Shown: piece after piece, positions 34,363 to 47,163 of the stretch | How the letters are laid out: each line of letters starts with the position of its first letter | Position numbering within the stretch: the stretch's first letter is position 1 | NCBI GenBank assembly: GCA_004794785.1 | Contig: SJOL01007141.1 | Span: 1,663,531 to 1,727,530, forward strand | Length of the DNA stretch: 64,000 bases | Direction: 5' to 3' | Source: Opisthorchis felineus | Lineage: Eukaryota > Platyhelminthes > Trematoda > Opisthorchiida > Opisthorchiidae | The notes under the pieces: model-generated | The model's database searches: none | The model's input: only the letters and a program-made list of their open reading frames with translations | What the model was told of the DNA's origin: nothing | Translations under genes and position numbers: made by a program

Positions 34363-37300
34363 AAGCTTTGTACAATTTTGGTTTAAGAAGAACATAAAGT
34401 TGATGGAAATTCGGGAACCGCACCTATCCAATGGGCCCAAATATGGAGGATCAGACCGGTCGTGTCGAAGAGTTTTCAGCAACCTTGTGAGTAGTGTCCT
34501 TCAAGAAAATTACTCACCGTAGTTACAAACCAACAGTAGGAGTTCTAGCGATAAATTTTCGACCCAAGGTGAATGGATTGGCTATTTGGAGCTAGCGGAA
34601 TTCCCTTCTTCGTATGGTCTTATGAGGGATATCTATTTCATTTTGGTTTCTCTGCCACCAACTTCGATTGAAGGATTTATAACTTCCAAAGCAGGAACAG
34701 TTGCTTCAAAAGTGGGAAGGCCAATCAGTCTACCGTTACGCATGATTCACTAATTCGTTCTCGTCATGTAAAACAAATCACTTGTATGAAACGTCATTGT
34801 TCTCTTTCGATGATGGTACACATAGGACACTCACACGAAAGTAGGGAAACTAGTAGGACGAAAAACAAAAAATTTGCAGTCCAATCACACCGGTCGAGTC
34901 TGCATTATCTCAATGCGGTTGAATAGTTTTGAGGCGTCGATCATCAATCCGGAGTGTTCACCAGGCGACTATCCTAGGCAGGACAAATCAAGAAAGCACG
35001 TGCTTGCTGGATGAAGTGGCAGTGTGTGTACATTGTGAAGTCAAAGGCATCAGCGATCTGTACTCAAAATCGCATCGATTGTACACCCATATCGATGAAA
35101 ACGTGTAATGTGCCACCCCTTGTCACAATTGACTCTTGATTTTCACGGGAAATCGTCGTGAATATCCTAATAACCATTAAAGGCGATTTTTCCAATACTC
35201 TTTTGAACACTGTTGTCAACCGTAGTACCCGTCACATAAGGGAAGAATAAACGAACGTGCAGCTCAGTCCTAGAAATGCAGATAAGCGAAATATCAGTGA
35301 TCTGTTTCTGGCTTCACGATGTACACGCCATCGCTTCACCCAGTTAGCTCAGCTTTCCTGTTTTGTCCTGCTTAGGATAGCTACTTGGTAAGCATCTCTC
35401 ATCGACTCTCACCTATAGGACGTAAAATTACAGTTGTCAGAACATCGCAACCCTGGTCTTTTTTAAAATATTAAACAAAATGCTCATTGGCATCAACCGT
35501 ACTTCCTTAATTAATCCGAAACCAATGCGGAAAGAATGATTTCGTTGTTTTAAGAAGCTAAGATATCTGGTATCAGGCATGCCTTGCGTCCCGTTCATCT
35601 CCAGTGAATTCCTGTCGGGATACATAGGTAGCATTGGTTAGTTGCATGGCGATCTGTTTGATAATTGAATCACTTTCAGTCCAGTTCCCTGCACTCAATA
35701 AGCCCAGTAATCCAGGGTATACTGTTTGTCCCAGGCCACAGTTTTCGCCGGCCTCATTGATACAGTCGGTCCATCAATCAGAACACCTAGAAGCACCGAC
35801 CGGTCAGTTTCGCCTTTCAGTCAACAGCTCGTCGTGGCTCACTCACTCGTGCATCGTTCGCTCTCTAGATCTCCCACTTATCTTGGCCATTGCAGTTAGT
35901 CTGCGCAATCCCACCTACTGAGCCTGTTCATCACTGGAGGACGGTTGATGTGCTCACCCTTGAGATCAATTGAGCGTATCACAATGCTGGCATAAGTGGT
36001 CACCAATGTTTGAGGCAGCAGGACTATTGTACTGCGTGCATCTTTCGAAGACCACCTGTTTATTGTGTACCCAGTGTTTCTAATAGGCTCGGTTTGCTAC
36101 TGATGATTGGTACTTTATTGGTACGTTATCATGTGCACCGTTTGCCAAAAATGCACACCTGTCACCATTTACCGGCTTGCACACAGATGCACGCCAAACA
36201 TCCATTTGGAAGTTCGGGCTGTGACGATATACTTTATGAAACAAGATTCGATGTATAAATGCTGCTATCTCGTCAGCCCCAGCAACGCATATTTACATTA
36301 CGTTCCATGGGGCATGGTGACATGCCGTTTCACACTATTCGGATCGTCGTCTTTGTTTCGGGATGCAGGACAACGTCAACACGGAGCTCCCCTCACTGCA
36401 ATGGATCTGTAAAGCGCAGATCTTGAGCTTTCGCAAAGAAGCTTGGATGAACCAAGCCCACTCATTGCCACCGGCCTTATGCCGTCATCAACATACACTC
36501 GATGACCCTGAGGGTTTTAATATTAGCAGCCATATTCCCTTGGGTAGTGTCAATTTGTTGGATAAAGGTGATTGTGAAGTCTTTGTCCACAGTAGGTCTT
36601 CACAAATTTTTTTAAGGACTGCGGTGTTTCAGTACCATGTGGAAACTGGTAAACAACAGCTGACCACAATTGTGGTGCGTTGACAACAGATTACACTAGT
36701 CCTCCGTAAGAATGCACCCATCCTCGGACCAAACCAATGTTCATATTCCCAAAGTGCTCACTGTAAAAGATTTATAGACGTACCCCGGGATCAAACATCC
36801 GCTCGAGACAAACACTGTGGGCTTTTCTGGTCGGCCACCACCTCCCTACAATGAATACGGGTACGACTGACATTGGCACCAAATGACCGCTTATAGATGT
36901 AACTCCCAAGACCAACACCTTGGCCATACAATAACATTAACAATGATCCGTAAGCCAGTAGTTCTGGCATTCTTGAAAATCTGATAGGCGGTATAGACAT
37001 CATTGCCGAGGTAGAATAAATGACTGAATGCGGAATTATCCTGGTACTAACGGAACCAGCAAGCTAAACGAGGTTTAGCTGATTTCTTACGTTGTTTCCA
37101 AAAGAATAAAGGATCCATAATGACGTCGTGCGATGATACCTATCAAAACACAAGTAGTTTGTCAGGGGGGGTGAATTAAACAAAAGTGGTATAGGCGCCA
37201 TGGTAGAACTATCGTTAGGTTATGATGTCACGCCTCGCTGTTAGTCCGAATGTTGCCAGCATATGTGGTGCGGCAGTATATCCAAAACTGACCGACCGCG

Positions 37301-38786
37301 ACATAGTTTCCAAGAGAGGATAAGGGCTTATACAAGTGTCACTGGCACACTCGCTAGCCTAGAAGATCTTAAAGTGACTCATTACGTAGTTACCAAGACA
37401 GAGCAAACGAATTACGACTTCATACCATGTCTCTGGCGACGCTTCACTGACCTGTCCAACCGGTGAGGTGGCGAGGAGGTTATATGTAGAGTTTACGCGG
37501 CATTTGTATGGGATGAAACACTGCGAGGCCGCCGGGCAACCAACATATAAGGTCTTCTGGCATTGGTTCAAGAATTCTCAGTGGTGAATCTGCATAGGTC
37601 TTTAATAAACCAGTTTTCAGCTAGCTGGACAATTGTGAAGAGTATCAACCGGCAAACATTCACTATCGGGCTTCATTTCCTGAGCACAGCCTACAAGAAC
37701 TCTCGCACAGGACGGCATAAACGTAGACACAGTTTAATAGAACGAGAGAATCACCGTGTGTGTCATCTGGTAGCGCAGTCAACAAACGATTACTAGCAGT
37801 ACGCACCGATGATGTCGACGAAACATTTACAAGCCAGTTGCCAAGCTCGATGAACAGATCAGCTGCCATTGAATGCACCGAAGCTACCAATATTAAAACA
37901 CATTTTCAAATTTACCCTCATTGAATATGTGTGACTCCGACTGTATTGTAATTTTCGGTACTAACTGCCATAAGCGGCTCGCTTACGTCTTTTTCACAAT
38001 TCTGTTCACGCTTACCTCTCCTTCCGAAAGCTTCACGGAACCCAAATGGTCGTTTAAAAGGACACTAATACTGAAAGCCCTCCAATGGGTGCGTATTCTT
38101 CAAATCTTAGGCCAGTCAAAAGTCGTTCTGAATCAGTTCACCCGATGGGGTCGCAGACCTGATTACGTTACTGAAGCTGCGCAAATGAAATCTGTGCATT
38201 TCTGATCTGTAAATCTGAGAATAACAAGCCAGGTTGATATAAATCACTGATCATAAAAGATGTTCCGTAAGCGTATGATCTAGCAAATGCAAAATTCTGG
38301 TTGAGTACTCAAAACAGGCCAACAGTGGAGGTAGTCAGGGTTCTTGTCCACATTGGTGGTTTTCTTCCGATACCGAAAAAAAATCGTGTTTATCAAACCT
38401 GACCACATGTTTTCCAAGTACAGTTTTTCCGAATCAATTGAGAAACGTGAAGGGGATTTGTATGGGGTGTTTGAATAGCTGCCTCACCCTGTATTTTTTA
38501 AAAATTCTTGTGTTATCACCGTCATGGTTGATTATGACAACAGCACCATCACAAGAATAGCTTTCTAGGATATTGGGTTATCATTAGTCTTTGATTTGCT
38601 ATATCCCCGATCGAAGCATTAGCGCTCATCATAAGGTTTCTTGAGGTATTTATAAAGTTGCCCGAAGTTCCCATGCGATAGCATGCCAGGAAATTTATAG
38701 AAATCTTTGCCAAAATTTACTGAATTTTACTGTCAATTACCCCTCACCGATTTATGACCGCCCTTTCCTATATTTGTCCCAACTAG

Positions 38787-39000
38787 CCATGCTTCCTCGC
38801 TTATGTCCTGAACGGTGGTTAGCTGTCCGTGCCTATCGATCCGAAATGGAAATGGCCGATAGTGACAGGGATGATGACAAATCATTGACCAACGGTGCAG
38901 TACATGAACATCCAAGTCCGTTTGCCCTCCCGCCATCTCGATCTCTTGGCCGGCATCTATCCGTTCGGGAGAATGAGTTAGTCTATGTTCTTGGAAAACG
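38787..39000 (+). CDS. TNK2: ACK1/TNK2-like kinase, exon 7 (end of kinase, first part of SH3)
   Basis: Phase 1 to 2, residues 515-585. LPRLCPERWLAVRAY joins the kinase end to the first SH3 strand (AVRAY standing for ALYDY). A run of about 35 residues follows, rich in Asp, Ser and Pro (EMEMADSDRDDDKSLTNGAV and more). The SH3 fold then resumes with LSVRENELVYVLGKR. The acceptor is CCCAACTAG|CC and the donor AAAACG|GTTAGT. The insertion has no counterpart in mammalian ACK SH3. Confidence 0.85.
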
Positions 39001-40190
39001 GTTAGTCCTCTTCCCACTAGCTGAAACGCGAGTATCCCGGAATATATCTCTGTTTTTTGTTTTAACCAGACTTCCGGTCGAACCTTTCAATCGTTCTTAC
39101 AGAATTCCGGTAATGGCACATTGTGAATAAGGCACATGTCCTTACAGATCGAATAGTTTTTGAGTCCACGAGAGTAATGGTGCTAAGTGATCACTCGCTG
39201 CTTGTTTGCTCCGTTTCATTCAGGCAGAATGGATTGAGTGGCAATAACTTTGAAGTTCTCAGATTGCTGGGATGGTAACTGGTTCAAAATAGGTCTAGTT
39301 TTCGAAAATTCGCAAAGGTGAGTACATACGATTGCGTGTGAAATGTTCAGGAGAGATTATTTTCTTTTTCCATCAGCCTAATGTCCTTTCTTGCTCCCCA
39401 ATCACCCATCGCGAAAGGGAACTTTAACGTTTATCATTTGCCACCTAATTCAATGGTTCAGGTGGTAAAATGTGGTCAAATACTGCTACCACTTAGTTCG
39501 CCTTCCTGAATTTATTCGAATTTCGCTTAGCATAATCGATCGATCGCGTTGGTGGGAATGATGGGAGGACTGTGGAGTGATCATTGATCTGTTCAGAGTC
39601 GCGCTACTCAGACACAGCTCTTGGCCGTGTTGCGAATCTGCCAAACAGTCACTTTTACTCACTGTCGGAACCTCTAGAGTTTACCACGGCCCCTTGACCT
39701 GCGGACCAAGTTTTCTGCCGTCTACCTGCCCTACTTGACCGTTTTTCGTCAAAGGTTCTCTGTCTACACGTGTCTGCTCCTCGTGATGAGACCTATCGTC
39801 GTGCATAACACTGTTTTCGTAGTCCAACTTATTTGATCAAACCCAGGCGTACTATGCATTCGCAGTCCATAACTCATCCTCTCTTCGAAAACAGAAAGGT
39901 GAGTGACACGATGCAGGCAAGAACCAAAGAGCTAATGGGCACCAATTCCCACTCGAATAAAACGTGTTCCGAGAAGCGTTTATTTATACCTCATGGCCCA
40001 TCGTTCGTAGTACCAGTCGCGCTCGATGAGATCGTACGACGGATTGGGTTCGTTATTAACAGTTCTCTCAATCTTCTGTCTTACCCTTAGTTCGTCATTC
40101 AAACCGTTTTCGAAGGTACTGGATTTTAGCTTTTTCGTCGCCTCAGCATCTTTCTGAAATGCTCCTTTACCTGTCTAATTATACTTACAG
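39001..40190 (+). other. Kinase intron 7
   Basis: 1190-bp GT-AG intron. No repeat or nested feature is recognised. Confidence 0.6.
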
Positions 40191-40414
40191 AAGCTCACAT
40201 CTTTGGAAGGTTGTCAGTCATCAGACAGGTCTGGTTGGATGCCTTCCAACCTCGATCCTCAAACCGTATTCGTTCGATTCGTCAGCCTCGAAGGATGGAT
40301 CATCGAAACTGGGTGATCGGACTGTCATTGGCGGTCCACTTTCAAGTGGCAACCACAGTGTTGCTGGTGGCACTTTACTCCCACCCAAGTCTTTGTTACG
40401 CTTGAGTCGGAGAG
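40191..40414 (+). CDS. TNK2: ACK1/TNK2-like kinase, exon 8 (second half of SH3)
   Basis: Phase 2 to 1. SSHLWKVVSHQTGLVGCLPT and SILKPY complete the SH3 domain: the conserved W591 of the ligand groove, then G-LPTS-L-KPY in place of GXXPXNYV. A Ser-rich linker follows. The acceptor ACTTACAG|A and donor AGAG|GTAGGT keep the frame with both neighbours. Confidence 0.9.
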
Positions 40415-43400
40415 GTAGGTAGTGTTCCTTGACTGCCTACTTCATTCCACTTGATCCGTTCGCTGACTACCGTGTTCTACCATTTCCGTGGGGACCCACG
40501 AATCCTCAACGTTCACCTAAGAAGACAACTATCGACTGATACTGTTTTTTATCGTTTCTGGCCTTTTTACCTCTGCGTCTGGGTTTCCATGTGATGTTCC
40601 TAAGTCGGCATATCTCATCAGTTATAATCGTAAATCACCCAGCCTCAGTTCCCGGACACAACCATTTCGAAATGCAGCCGGTACGCTCTCACTTTCTGAA
40701 CAGATGTAATGTTTCAGGGTAAACACTCCTCTTGATTTTATGTGCGTAACGATTAACCCTCAATCAGTAGTTCTTGTGCTTCGACAGGTAATAATCGACG
40801 ACGTCGAGGGTTTGCAGTAAAATTCACTGTTTCTTATGGGTAGTGACACTCACTATCGTGTCATCGCATACCAAATGTTCATATATGGTCAAATCCTACC
40901 GAACCACAGATAATTCACCACGGGTACCAGATCCTCGAATTGCTTTTTATCCAAAGCCTCCAGGCCAGGAGTGTCACTGTTTACACGTATGCCAGATCTC
41001 ACTTCTCACAGTATTTTAGTCACCTGCATCAGATTTTCACATGTGGTTTCTGTCACTTAGTTTCCGCCCATTGCCTGAATGTATTACCTCCGCCAAACAT
41101 ACCCTTTCACTCAAACCAGGACCTCAAAATACGTGCATGAGTAGGTAGACAGGTCTCGTTAGAGTCATGCATACCACATCTTCCGGCCTTTTAAATAAGT
41201 GGGTGGATGGTGGTGGTCGGCAGAGAGAGAGTAACCGTGGCAATGGGGCGGATTAGCATGGCTGACTCAGCCAATAAGTCAATTATTTTGTGTCTCATGT
41301 CCCATGGCATTTCTGTCGCCAAACAGCATTAGAATGCGTTGGTGGAATTCACCATTTCCAACCCACCTGCGCCTTATTTTTTGTTGAAAGTGTGTGACCG
41401 TCCGTATAAATCATGTGATGCAATGACAGAGTAGTCCCCATTGATGTATACTTTAGTTAAGATCTCTTCAGTCGCATCGAAGTAACTCCTTAAGTTATGG
41501 CCAGATCTATTTCCCCCCTATGCAAACGGGAGATGAATTGGATAGGTTGATTCATCACCTTACGTGACCTGTTTATGGGGTGAGAAATAGTTTCATAGCA
41601 TAAACTGTGTACCTGAAGGTTAGCCTACATGTAAGACAGTTTGTGGGGAGTCACTACCGACAGTGGTGCTTCCTGTTTTTTAATCTACCGGGAAAAGTTG
41701 TGGCGAACTAATTTAATGTCCAAATTTCTGTATGTGACGCAGGACATTTCCCACGGAAGCTCAGCCAATCATTGTGGCAACATTCCCTCTTGGCTTCTGT
41801 CTCTTTTGTCTGGAGAATTTGCACTTAGCTTCGTTTTCAAACATTTTGTGATCCTAGCCCTTTCTGCATATTTCGTCCAGGACACATCCAGTTTTCTTGA
41901 TCCTTTTATGCGCAAATATCGATTTCTCATTACGCCTGTTTTCTGGTTTTTCTCTACTATTCAACTGTCCACACTAGCTTCTCTGTCCGACTTGTCTTTC
42001 CGAAGTGAGTTTTGGGTTAACTTTGTTTCACGCGGTTGTTATCGCCTTCCTGTTCGCGTTCTCATGTCCCTTGAGCTTTCTTGACAGTTGCGTGCCTGTG
42101 GATGGACTGCGCATGAGTCTTACGCCTGTTTAATCGTCTTAGCAAACCGGCTTGTTTTGTTCAGTAAACGATGTCTTTTGTGTATACCCAACGACTTATC
42201 AACCTTTGTATCCTTGTGACGCACTTTCTATCTGACATTTTGTACAGGTTCTTCGTTTAGTAGAATGGATTTTGCGTTTCAACCCTGTTCATTCACTCTA
42301 ACGAGCACATCACCTTCGAAGTCGAACTGCTTGAGGTAAATGGTCTTTACGGAGCAAATGTGTTGTCTCGGGACACCGGTGATCTAGTGCTCTGAGTGAA
42401 CGGAAATTAACTAAAAATGGGTCGTTTCACATTGGTGCTTTAAATGGCAACACGTTCGATTCGCTTAGAAAACGCTTTCTAACGTTTTTCTAAATGGCCT
42501 CAGTGGCTAGTATCAAAGACTGGCGATGCCATGTGAACCAGTGAAAGACAGTGTGGAGTATTTCGACACTGAAGTGGAGGCCCACGGCAGTGGCGATCAT
42601 CAGTCCATCATACTAGAAACGCTAATTTACACCTAGAATTCTACTACGTTGCTGAGCAAGTCAGTCAATTATTGTGGCAGAAACAGTACTTATCATTGTC
42701 CTATCTTAGCTTTGAGCAGTGATGTTGAACACGATGACTGAGTATATGTTCCGGTGCAAACATTTGGCTAGCTCGGAGTTTATAAGGTATTTAATTTCGG
42801 TAGCATGCACCATGTATGTTTGCCTCCGATTGCTTCCAGACCCCTTTTTTTGGTTTTGGAGTTTCTGTTGCTCCATCATTGTCTTATATTAGAAGTGAGA
42901 GCTTGAAAGTATGATGCATGATGCACCGATCTCAGAAACGATGGTGACAGTGCCCGTACGACAGAATGGAATGGAGAAAGAGGCAACAGCAATGCTGTCT
43001 GTCTGCGCTGGCGTATGTCACTTTCCCTGACAGTTTCTGGTGACACGTACTCCTGAGTTCCTTAATCTAATTCCAGAGTTCCAGGCCGGATTGCGCTCGA
43101 AATAGCTTAGTGTTTAAGGCGTGAAATTATTGACAGGAAGATCCGTGGTTCGCACCCAACTCCGCCATCTTGGCCTGGCAGTATCTTGACCCTCGTGCTT
43201 CCTTCGGGTGGCATGACAGTTAAGCACCGAAAGGATCTTACAGCTGCACGATTGTTTTTCAATTTTATTTTTGACTAATGGTCAAGAAATACGCCTTTTA
43301 AAGCGCCCCCTTGTTTTTTTTTTTTGAATTCACTTGTGCGGGCTTTCTTCAGTTTGCAGGTCAGTTGTGCACCAGAGGTGTGTGGTCACTTTATTTTATT

Positions 43401-44123
43401 ATAGCTGAACATTTGAACAAGCTCATCTGGGCCACTAGCTGGTGCTTAACTGTTCGATGATAGTTGTCGTTTAGTGGCCGATATGTACGCGAACTAAGGA
43501 TTTACTATTATCGTTTATTTTTGAAGAGCATGCTCACAGACATAAAAAGTAAATGCAATCGATGAATGTGAAAGTGTTACAGGAGAATATGAGGTAAAAG
43601 AGAGAAACGTCTCTTTCGAAGTCATGCCACCAACAGTCCCAGTCAGACAAGATGAATCCCAACGTATGTAATAATTATACTGAAACTATTTCACTCACAC
43701 TTACTTTCAGCTGATAAAGGTTTATGTGGTTTCTTTTTTTCTTTCGTGTCTGATGGACTAATATAAGCTGGACATGCTGTTTACGATGCGGTTTTTTATC
43801 ACTGTCTGTCTGTCTCGTTCTCCGAAGTGTATGTTGCGTGAATGTTTTGTAGTTCATTCACTCTGACCGACTCAGTATTGCGAACAAACCTGATCTGGTC
43901 ACCAGCTACCGACGCTTTACATCTCTAGATTTCTTTGTCCATTTTGTGATACCATAGCCTAAAAGTCAGAAGTCACCACGGTTTATTTCGCCCTGTGCGA
44001 CCGATTGACTTGATGCACTTTGTAAATCTTTTTGTCTCTATCTTTCCAATATGCCTGACGTTATTTCATATTAAAGTACTCTTGTCTTGCTTTCTTCTCC
44101 CCGGTCGGTAAATAAAGAAACAG
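40415..44123 (+). other. Kinase intron 8 with one SINE
   Basis: 3.7-kb GT-AG intron containing an S1 SINE (43095-43250), followed by T-runs near 43314-43324. A 147-residue open frame at 41641-42084 has no recognised domain. Confidence 0.6.
43095..43250 (+). mobile_element. tRNA-derived SINE (S1), diverged with internal deletion
   Basis: The head is AATAGCTTAGTGTTTAAGGC, box B is altered (GGTTCGCACCC), and the CTAGGCTTGGG block is deleted. The 3' part (GTGCTTCCTTCGGGTGGCAT to TACAGCTGCACG) is intact. Confidence 0.75.
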
Positions 44124-44309
44124 TTTCGCGTCTGGGCAAATTTGGCAGCTCGGTAACAACGAATGCGGGTCATAATGGGACCCGAATTTCCCGGCTGACA
44201 GCAGACAAGATTAGTCTCCCTCAGAATGACTTTCGTCATGTGGCACACGTTGGATCCGATGGCACAGTGTTTGGTGAAGTGGATTTTACACAGGCGAACG
44301 GGTCTCAAG
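44124..44309 (+). CDS. TNK2: ACK1/TNK2-like kinase, exon 9 (CRIB)
   Basis: Phase 1 to 1, residues about 662-722. The CDC42/Rac-binding motif is KISLPQNDFRHVAHVGSDG (about 689-707). It fits the ISXP...F-H-XX-H-X-G pattern, including both histidines. In ACK this binds GTP-loaded CDC42. Its place after SH3 is specific to the ACK family. The acceptor is AGAAACAG|TT and the donor CTCAAG|GTGAGT. Confidence 0.93.
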
Positions 44310-44553
44310 GTGAGTTTCGAGGCTTAACCAGCGGTTTTCGATTATTCTTCCTTTGTAGTACAATTTCCCACCAGTGTAGCTAAGTACGGATCAATGCAGT
44401 TTATGGTTGGGACCACGGAGTCCCAGATTTTCCGAGTGCCAGGAAAATCTGGCACTAACCTCTACCACTGTTTTTCTACAGGTTGCTTCACAGTTATGTG
44501 CCAAAGAAGACCCTGTTTTAATCATCTTTAACCAGTTCCTCGATTTGTTTTAG

Positions 44554-44651
44554 ATGGATTGGACATTGTGCGGTGTTCTCAAAAGGTGGCTCGGTCTCCC
44601 TCAAACGTGTCAGAGACAACGGTGGGTTCATTAGATCTGATGCTCTTGCCT
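44554..44651 (+). CDS. TNK2: ACK1/TNK2-like kinase, exon 10 (tail, predicted)
   Basis: A predicted 98-bp exon: acceptor GATTTGTTTTAG|AT, phase 1 in, phase 0 out at CCT|GTATAG. It gives SQKVARSPSNVSETTVGSLD within a Ser/Thr-rich run. There is no domain; support is the open frame, phase agreement on both sides and fair splice sites. It could be skipped or differ in extent. Confidence 0.5.
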
Positions 44652-44983
44652 GTATAGCAATGACTAATAGCTTTCTTCGGCGTTGGATTATAAAGCGCAC
44701 AAACCATGCATCAGTTTGCATCTAGATGAACTACTAGATACTGAACCAAATTTTTTCTATCGAACTACTATTCAACCAGCCTTCGTTGTGGTATTTTTTT
44801 GTCCTTATTTGGTCAAACTCTGATGCCCCCAACCTTCCGGTGTTTATCAGAATTTCTTTAGGAAGAAGTAATAATTTTTCCCGTGGTCTACAGGTAGTCA
44901 CAGTCCCACACTTTGTAGTAAACTGAAGTCTCGTTTCTAATATTCTGAAGGGTTTTGCAGCGATTAATCAGCTTTCATTCTAG

Positions 44984-45097
44984 CGGTCCGCAAAGATTGA
45001 TGCATACGCTGTGGGTAAAACGAAAGCATCTTCGAATCGTACCGCGAATCGCGTGGGAAAGCGGATGTCTGATCTCTGGAGCTTGGCGATTACTGAT
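44984..45097 (+). CDS. TNK2: ACK1/TNK2-like kinase, exon 11 (tail, predicted)
   Basis: Phase 0 to 0. RSAKIDAYAVGKTKASSNRT and RVGKRMSDLWSLAITD form a basic, Ser-containing stretch. The acceptor is CATTCTAG|CGG, and the donor is chosen at ACTGAT|GTAGGT. The frame stays open for about 140 more bases, so a later donor is possible. Confidence 0.5.
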
Positions 45098-45567
45098 GTA
45101 GGTCAACAGTTAGCGGGTCCGAGTAACAACTTGAACCTTTCTCAGAAAACCCCTTGGCGATATGATGAGCGCGCAATCTCTTTGTTTGCACATGTCACGT
45201 TGTATTCGGTTGAGACGAAGGATATCCGGTTTCATTCGTGAATACGGAAGTCAGAAGTCCATTGCCAAAATTCTGAGATTAAAGGTAAAACTGCAGGAAA
45301 GTGGACCAGATAGGACAGTTCCAACCGAAGATGACGAGGTGATGATCATCCAAGAAAAAACTGCGTGCGGGTTAGGAAACCTTGGTCAGATCCGCACGAC
45401 CCACCGGTTGCCACAGATTGCCGTTAATTTTAGCTTGGCGTTTCTGTACAGTTTACCCATCCAGCTAAATTCTGAAATTGGAACATTAGAGACCTGCCCT
45501 TTCGCAATTGTTCTTTTGTGGGTGAGCACTGAACTCAAGTTTCGCCCTTACTAGAGCCATTAGTATT

Positions 45568-45690
45568 GCCGTGCCGAGGTTTGAACTCCTGCGAAGCGAG
45601 CCTGTTACCACTACTTCGCCAGCGCACACTGGACCCATCTGAATTATCAAGTCTAAACAGACGAACGTGTTCACGCTTGTGTATGTGCAG
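45568..45690 (-). mobile_element. tRNA-derived repeat family S2
   Basis: On the - strand a box A-like TGGCGAAGTAGTGGTAAC and a box B-like GAGTTCAAACCTC are spaced as in a tRNA gene, within a 120-bp unit. A second copy is at 63322-63440. Its sequence outside the boxes is unlike S1, so this is a separate family. Confidence 0.6.
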
Positions 45691-45728
45691 ATATAATGAA
45701 CGGACTACGCGTCTTTAGTCGCTGGTGA

Positions 45729-45905
45729 TGGCTCAGCTGTTAGAACGCGAATTCACTGACCGGAAGGTCCGTGGTTCGAACCCGAGCTCTGCATCTCGAC
45801 TTCCCCTGTCTAGGCTTGGGCAACCTGGCAGGATCCCAGCCCTCGTGCTTCCTTCTGGTGGTATGGCAGCTAGGTACCGAAAGGGTGTTACAGCTGAACT
45901 GAACG
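45729..45905 (+). mobile_element. tRNA-derived SINE (S1) with 12-bp target duplication
   Basis: Box A is TGGCTCAGCTGTTAGAACG and box B GGTTCGAACCC. The full body ends GTTACAGCTGAACTGAACG. AGTCGCTGGTGA at 45717-45728 and 45906-45917 is a perfect duplication, which fixes both ends of the element. Confidence 0.92.
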
Positions 45906-46634
45906 AGTCGCTGGTGACTGACCCTGAACGATCCGGCTAATCTCATTGCGTGTTGCCGGATTTTGCTAGTCCCCATGCTAATGAGATCACCGTACGCCGC
46001 CGCCGTACCACGGAAACCCAGGAAGCTAAATCATGAACAATCAGATCTCACTTGTTTGTGTTGAGATGCATTACAATTCCGGAGTCTTGTATGTGTACTT
46101 CGAAGTCATCATACGTCAACATTTAGCGTGGAATGTGCATCAGCGCGAGATGCCTGTTGATGCATTCGACATAAAGTTCGAACCCCAAACCCTGACAAAC
46201 ACTGAATGTGACTAGTATCATTAGAAAAATTCCTATTCGCTAATCGATAGCCTCCAATTTGATGTCACTTTGTAAGCGTCTTGTGATGAGCAAAGTTGAG
46301 CCCATCGTCATTGTGCAATTTAGTCGACGGTCCATTTGTTTCTTTCACGGTTTGAACGCCACCAATGTAAGCAACCTTCAAGGCGATATGGAGAAAGCGG
46401 AAGGATAAAGCAAAAGTTGGTAGCCCGGATTAACTAACATATTTAGCGATAACTCCCCCCCCCCATTGAGCATTCCCATGCTTTTATCGGAACCTGGACA
46501 AGCGTCCATAGTGGTTTTCGACACTACATTTCAGCTAGTTAATGAAATTAGTCATAGTTGGACAGAAGAGTTCTGGTCTACGGTGCTTTATTTAACCACG
46601 CCTGCATTCCTCTTAATAGGTTAACAATTTTGAG

Positions 46635-46814
46635 TCCTTGGGCAAGCCGATATCGAGACGTGATTTCTCGCCTCCCGTATCTGAGAAGACCTCAGGAGCG
46701 AAATCAGTGCCAAAGTTGGACTTCAAGATGCAGTCTAGCACTAATGGGGAATCTAATGGTTATGCTTTGGACGATCTGTTCAAGTCCGAGACAGAGTCAG
46801 ATCTTGGCTCAATG
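46635..46814 (+). CDS. TNK2: ACK1/TNK2-like kinase, exon 12 (tail)
   Basis: Phase 0 to 0. SLGKPISRRDFSPPVSEKTS and GYALDDLFKSETESDLGSM. The acidic DLF-type motifs look like short adaptor-binding segments, but none is diagnostic. The acceptor is either AATTTTGAG|TCC or TTAATAG|GTT 15 bp upstream; both keep the frame. The donor is ATG|GTAAGA. Confidence 0.65.
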
Positions 46815-46907
46815 GTAAGATGTTTTCAGCCTCGGTTATCAACCTCTCTAGCGTCTTCCGCTGAGTTTCCCGAACCTAATCAATAATTTTTTCTCTATAC
46901 TTAATAG

Positions 46908-47080
46908 GGACTTTATTTTGGCACATCCCTCCTGGATGAGGTTTTCAAATGCTTCAGCATCGATCCAAATGAGACGGGCATTAAGTTAGAGCCGGACAGC
47001 TCTGATACCTCGTTGCCCAAGGATACAGCTGTCGGTGATGCTTTTGGAGACCGGAGTGTGCGGCATGTGAGTGCAATCTG
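46908..47080 (+). CDS. TNK2: ACK1/TNK2-like kinase, exon 13 (tail)
   Basis: Follows a 93-bp intron (GTAAGA...TTAATAG). LYFGTSLLDEVFKCFSIDPN, then an acidic EPDSSDTS stretch. The donor CTG|GTAAGT is strong and gives phase 2. An alternative donor CAT|GTGAGT 14 bp earlier would give phase 0 and break the frame with the next exon. Confidence 0.68.
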
Positions 47081-47163
47081 GTAAGTGTGCTGATGATCTG
47101 CTGTCACTCTGCTCTCTAGTGCATTTGAAAGCACTCAACATATGGATTTTGGTTTTATTTTAG

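Larger units (their letters stand above)
28037..38786 (+). other. Kinase intron 6 (10.7 kb)
   Basis: The largest intron of the gene. It holds an antisense LINE-A 3' end (29043-29215), family D repeats (about 32560-32625 and the foldback 34128-34362), a C-run near 31585 and an AT-rich microsatellite (about 33525-33590). The remainder, including several short open frames around 30.2-31.0 and 36.0-38.2 kb, shows no recognised domain. Confidence 0.55.
45098..46634 (+). other. Kinase intron 11 with two tRNA-derived repeats
   Basis: 1.5-kb intron. It contains an antisense S2 tRNA-derived repeat (45568-45690) and, 38 bp further on, a well-preserved S1 SINE with a 12-bp target duplication (45729-45905). 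A C-run lies near 46447. Confidence 0.6.

Noticed and set aside
41641..42084. 147-codon open frame with hydrophobic stretches, a possible membrane protein
   Set aside because: It is intronic, on the same strand as the kinase, with no recognised motif, and the T-rich composition explains the hydrophobicity. It cannot be separated from chance.
45162..45554. 130-codon open frame overlapping the end of predicted exon 11, considered as an alternative kinase exon
   Set aside because: The frame does not connect in phase to exon 9, 10 or 12 with convincing splice sites.
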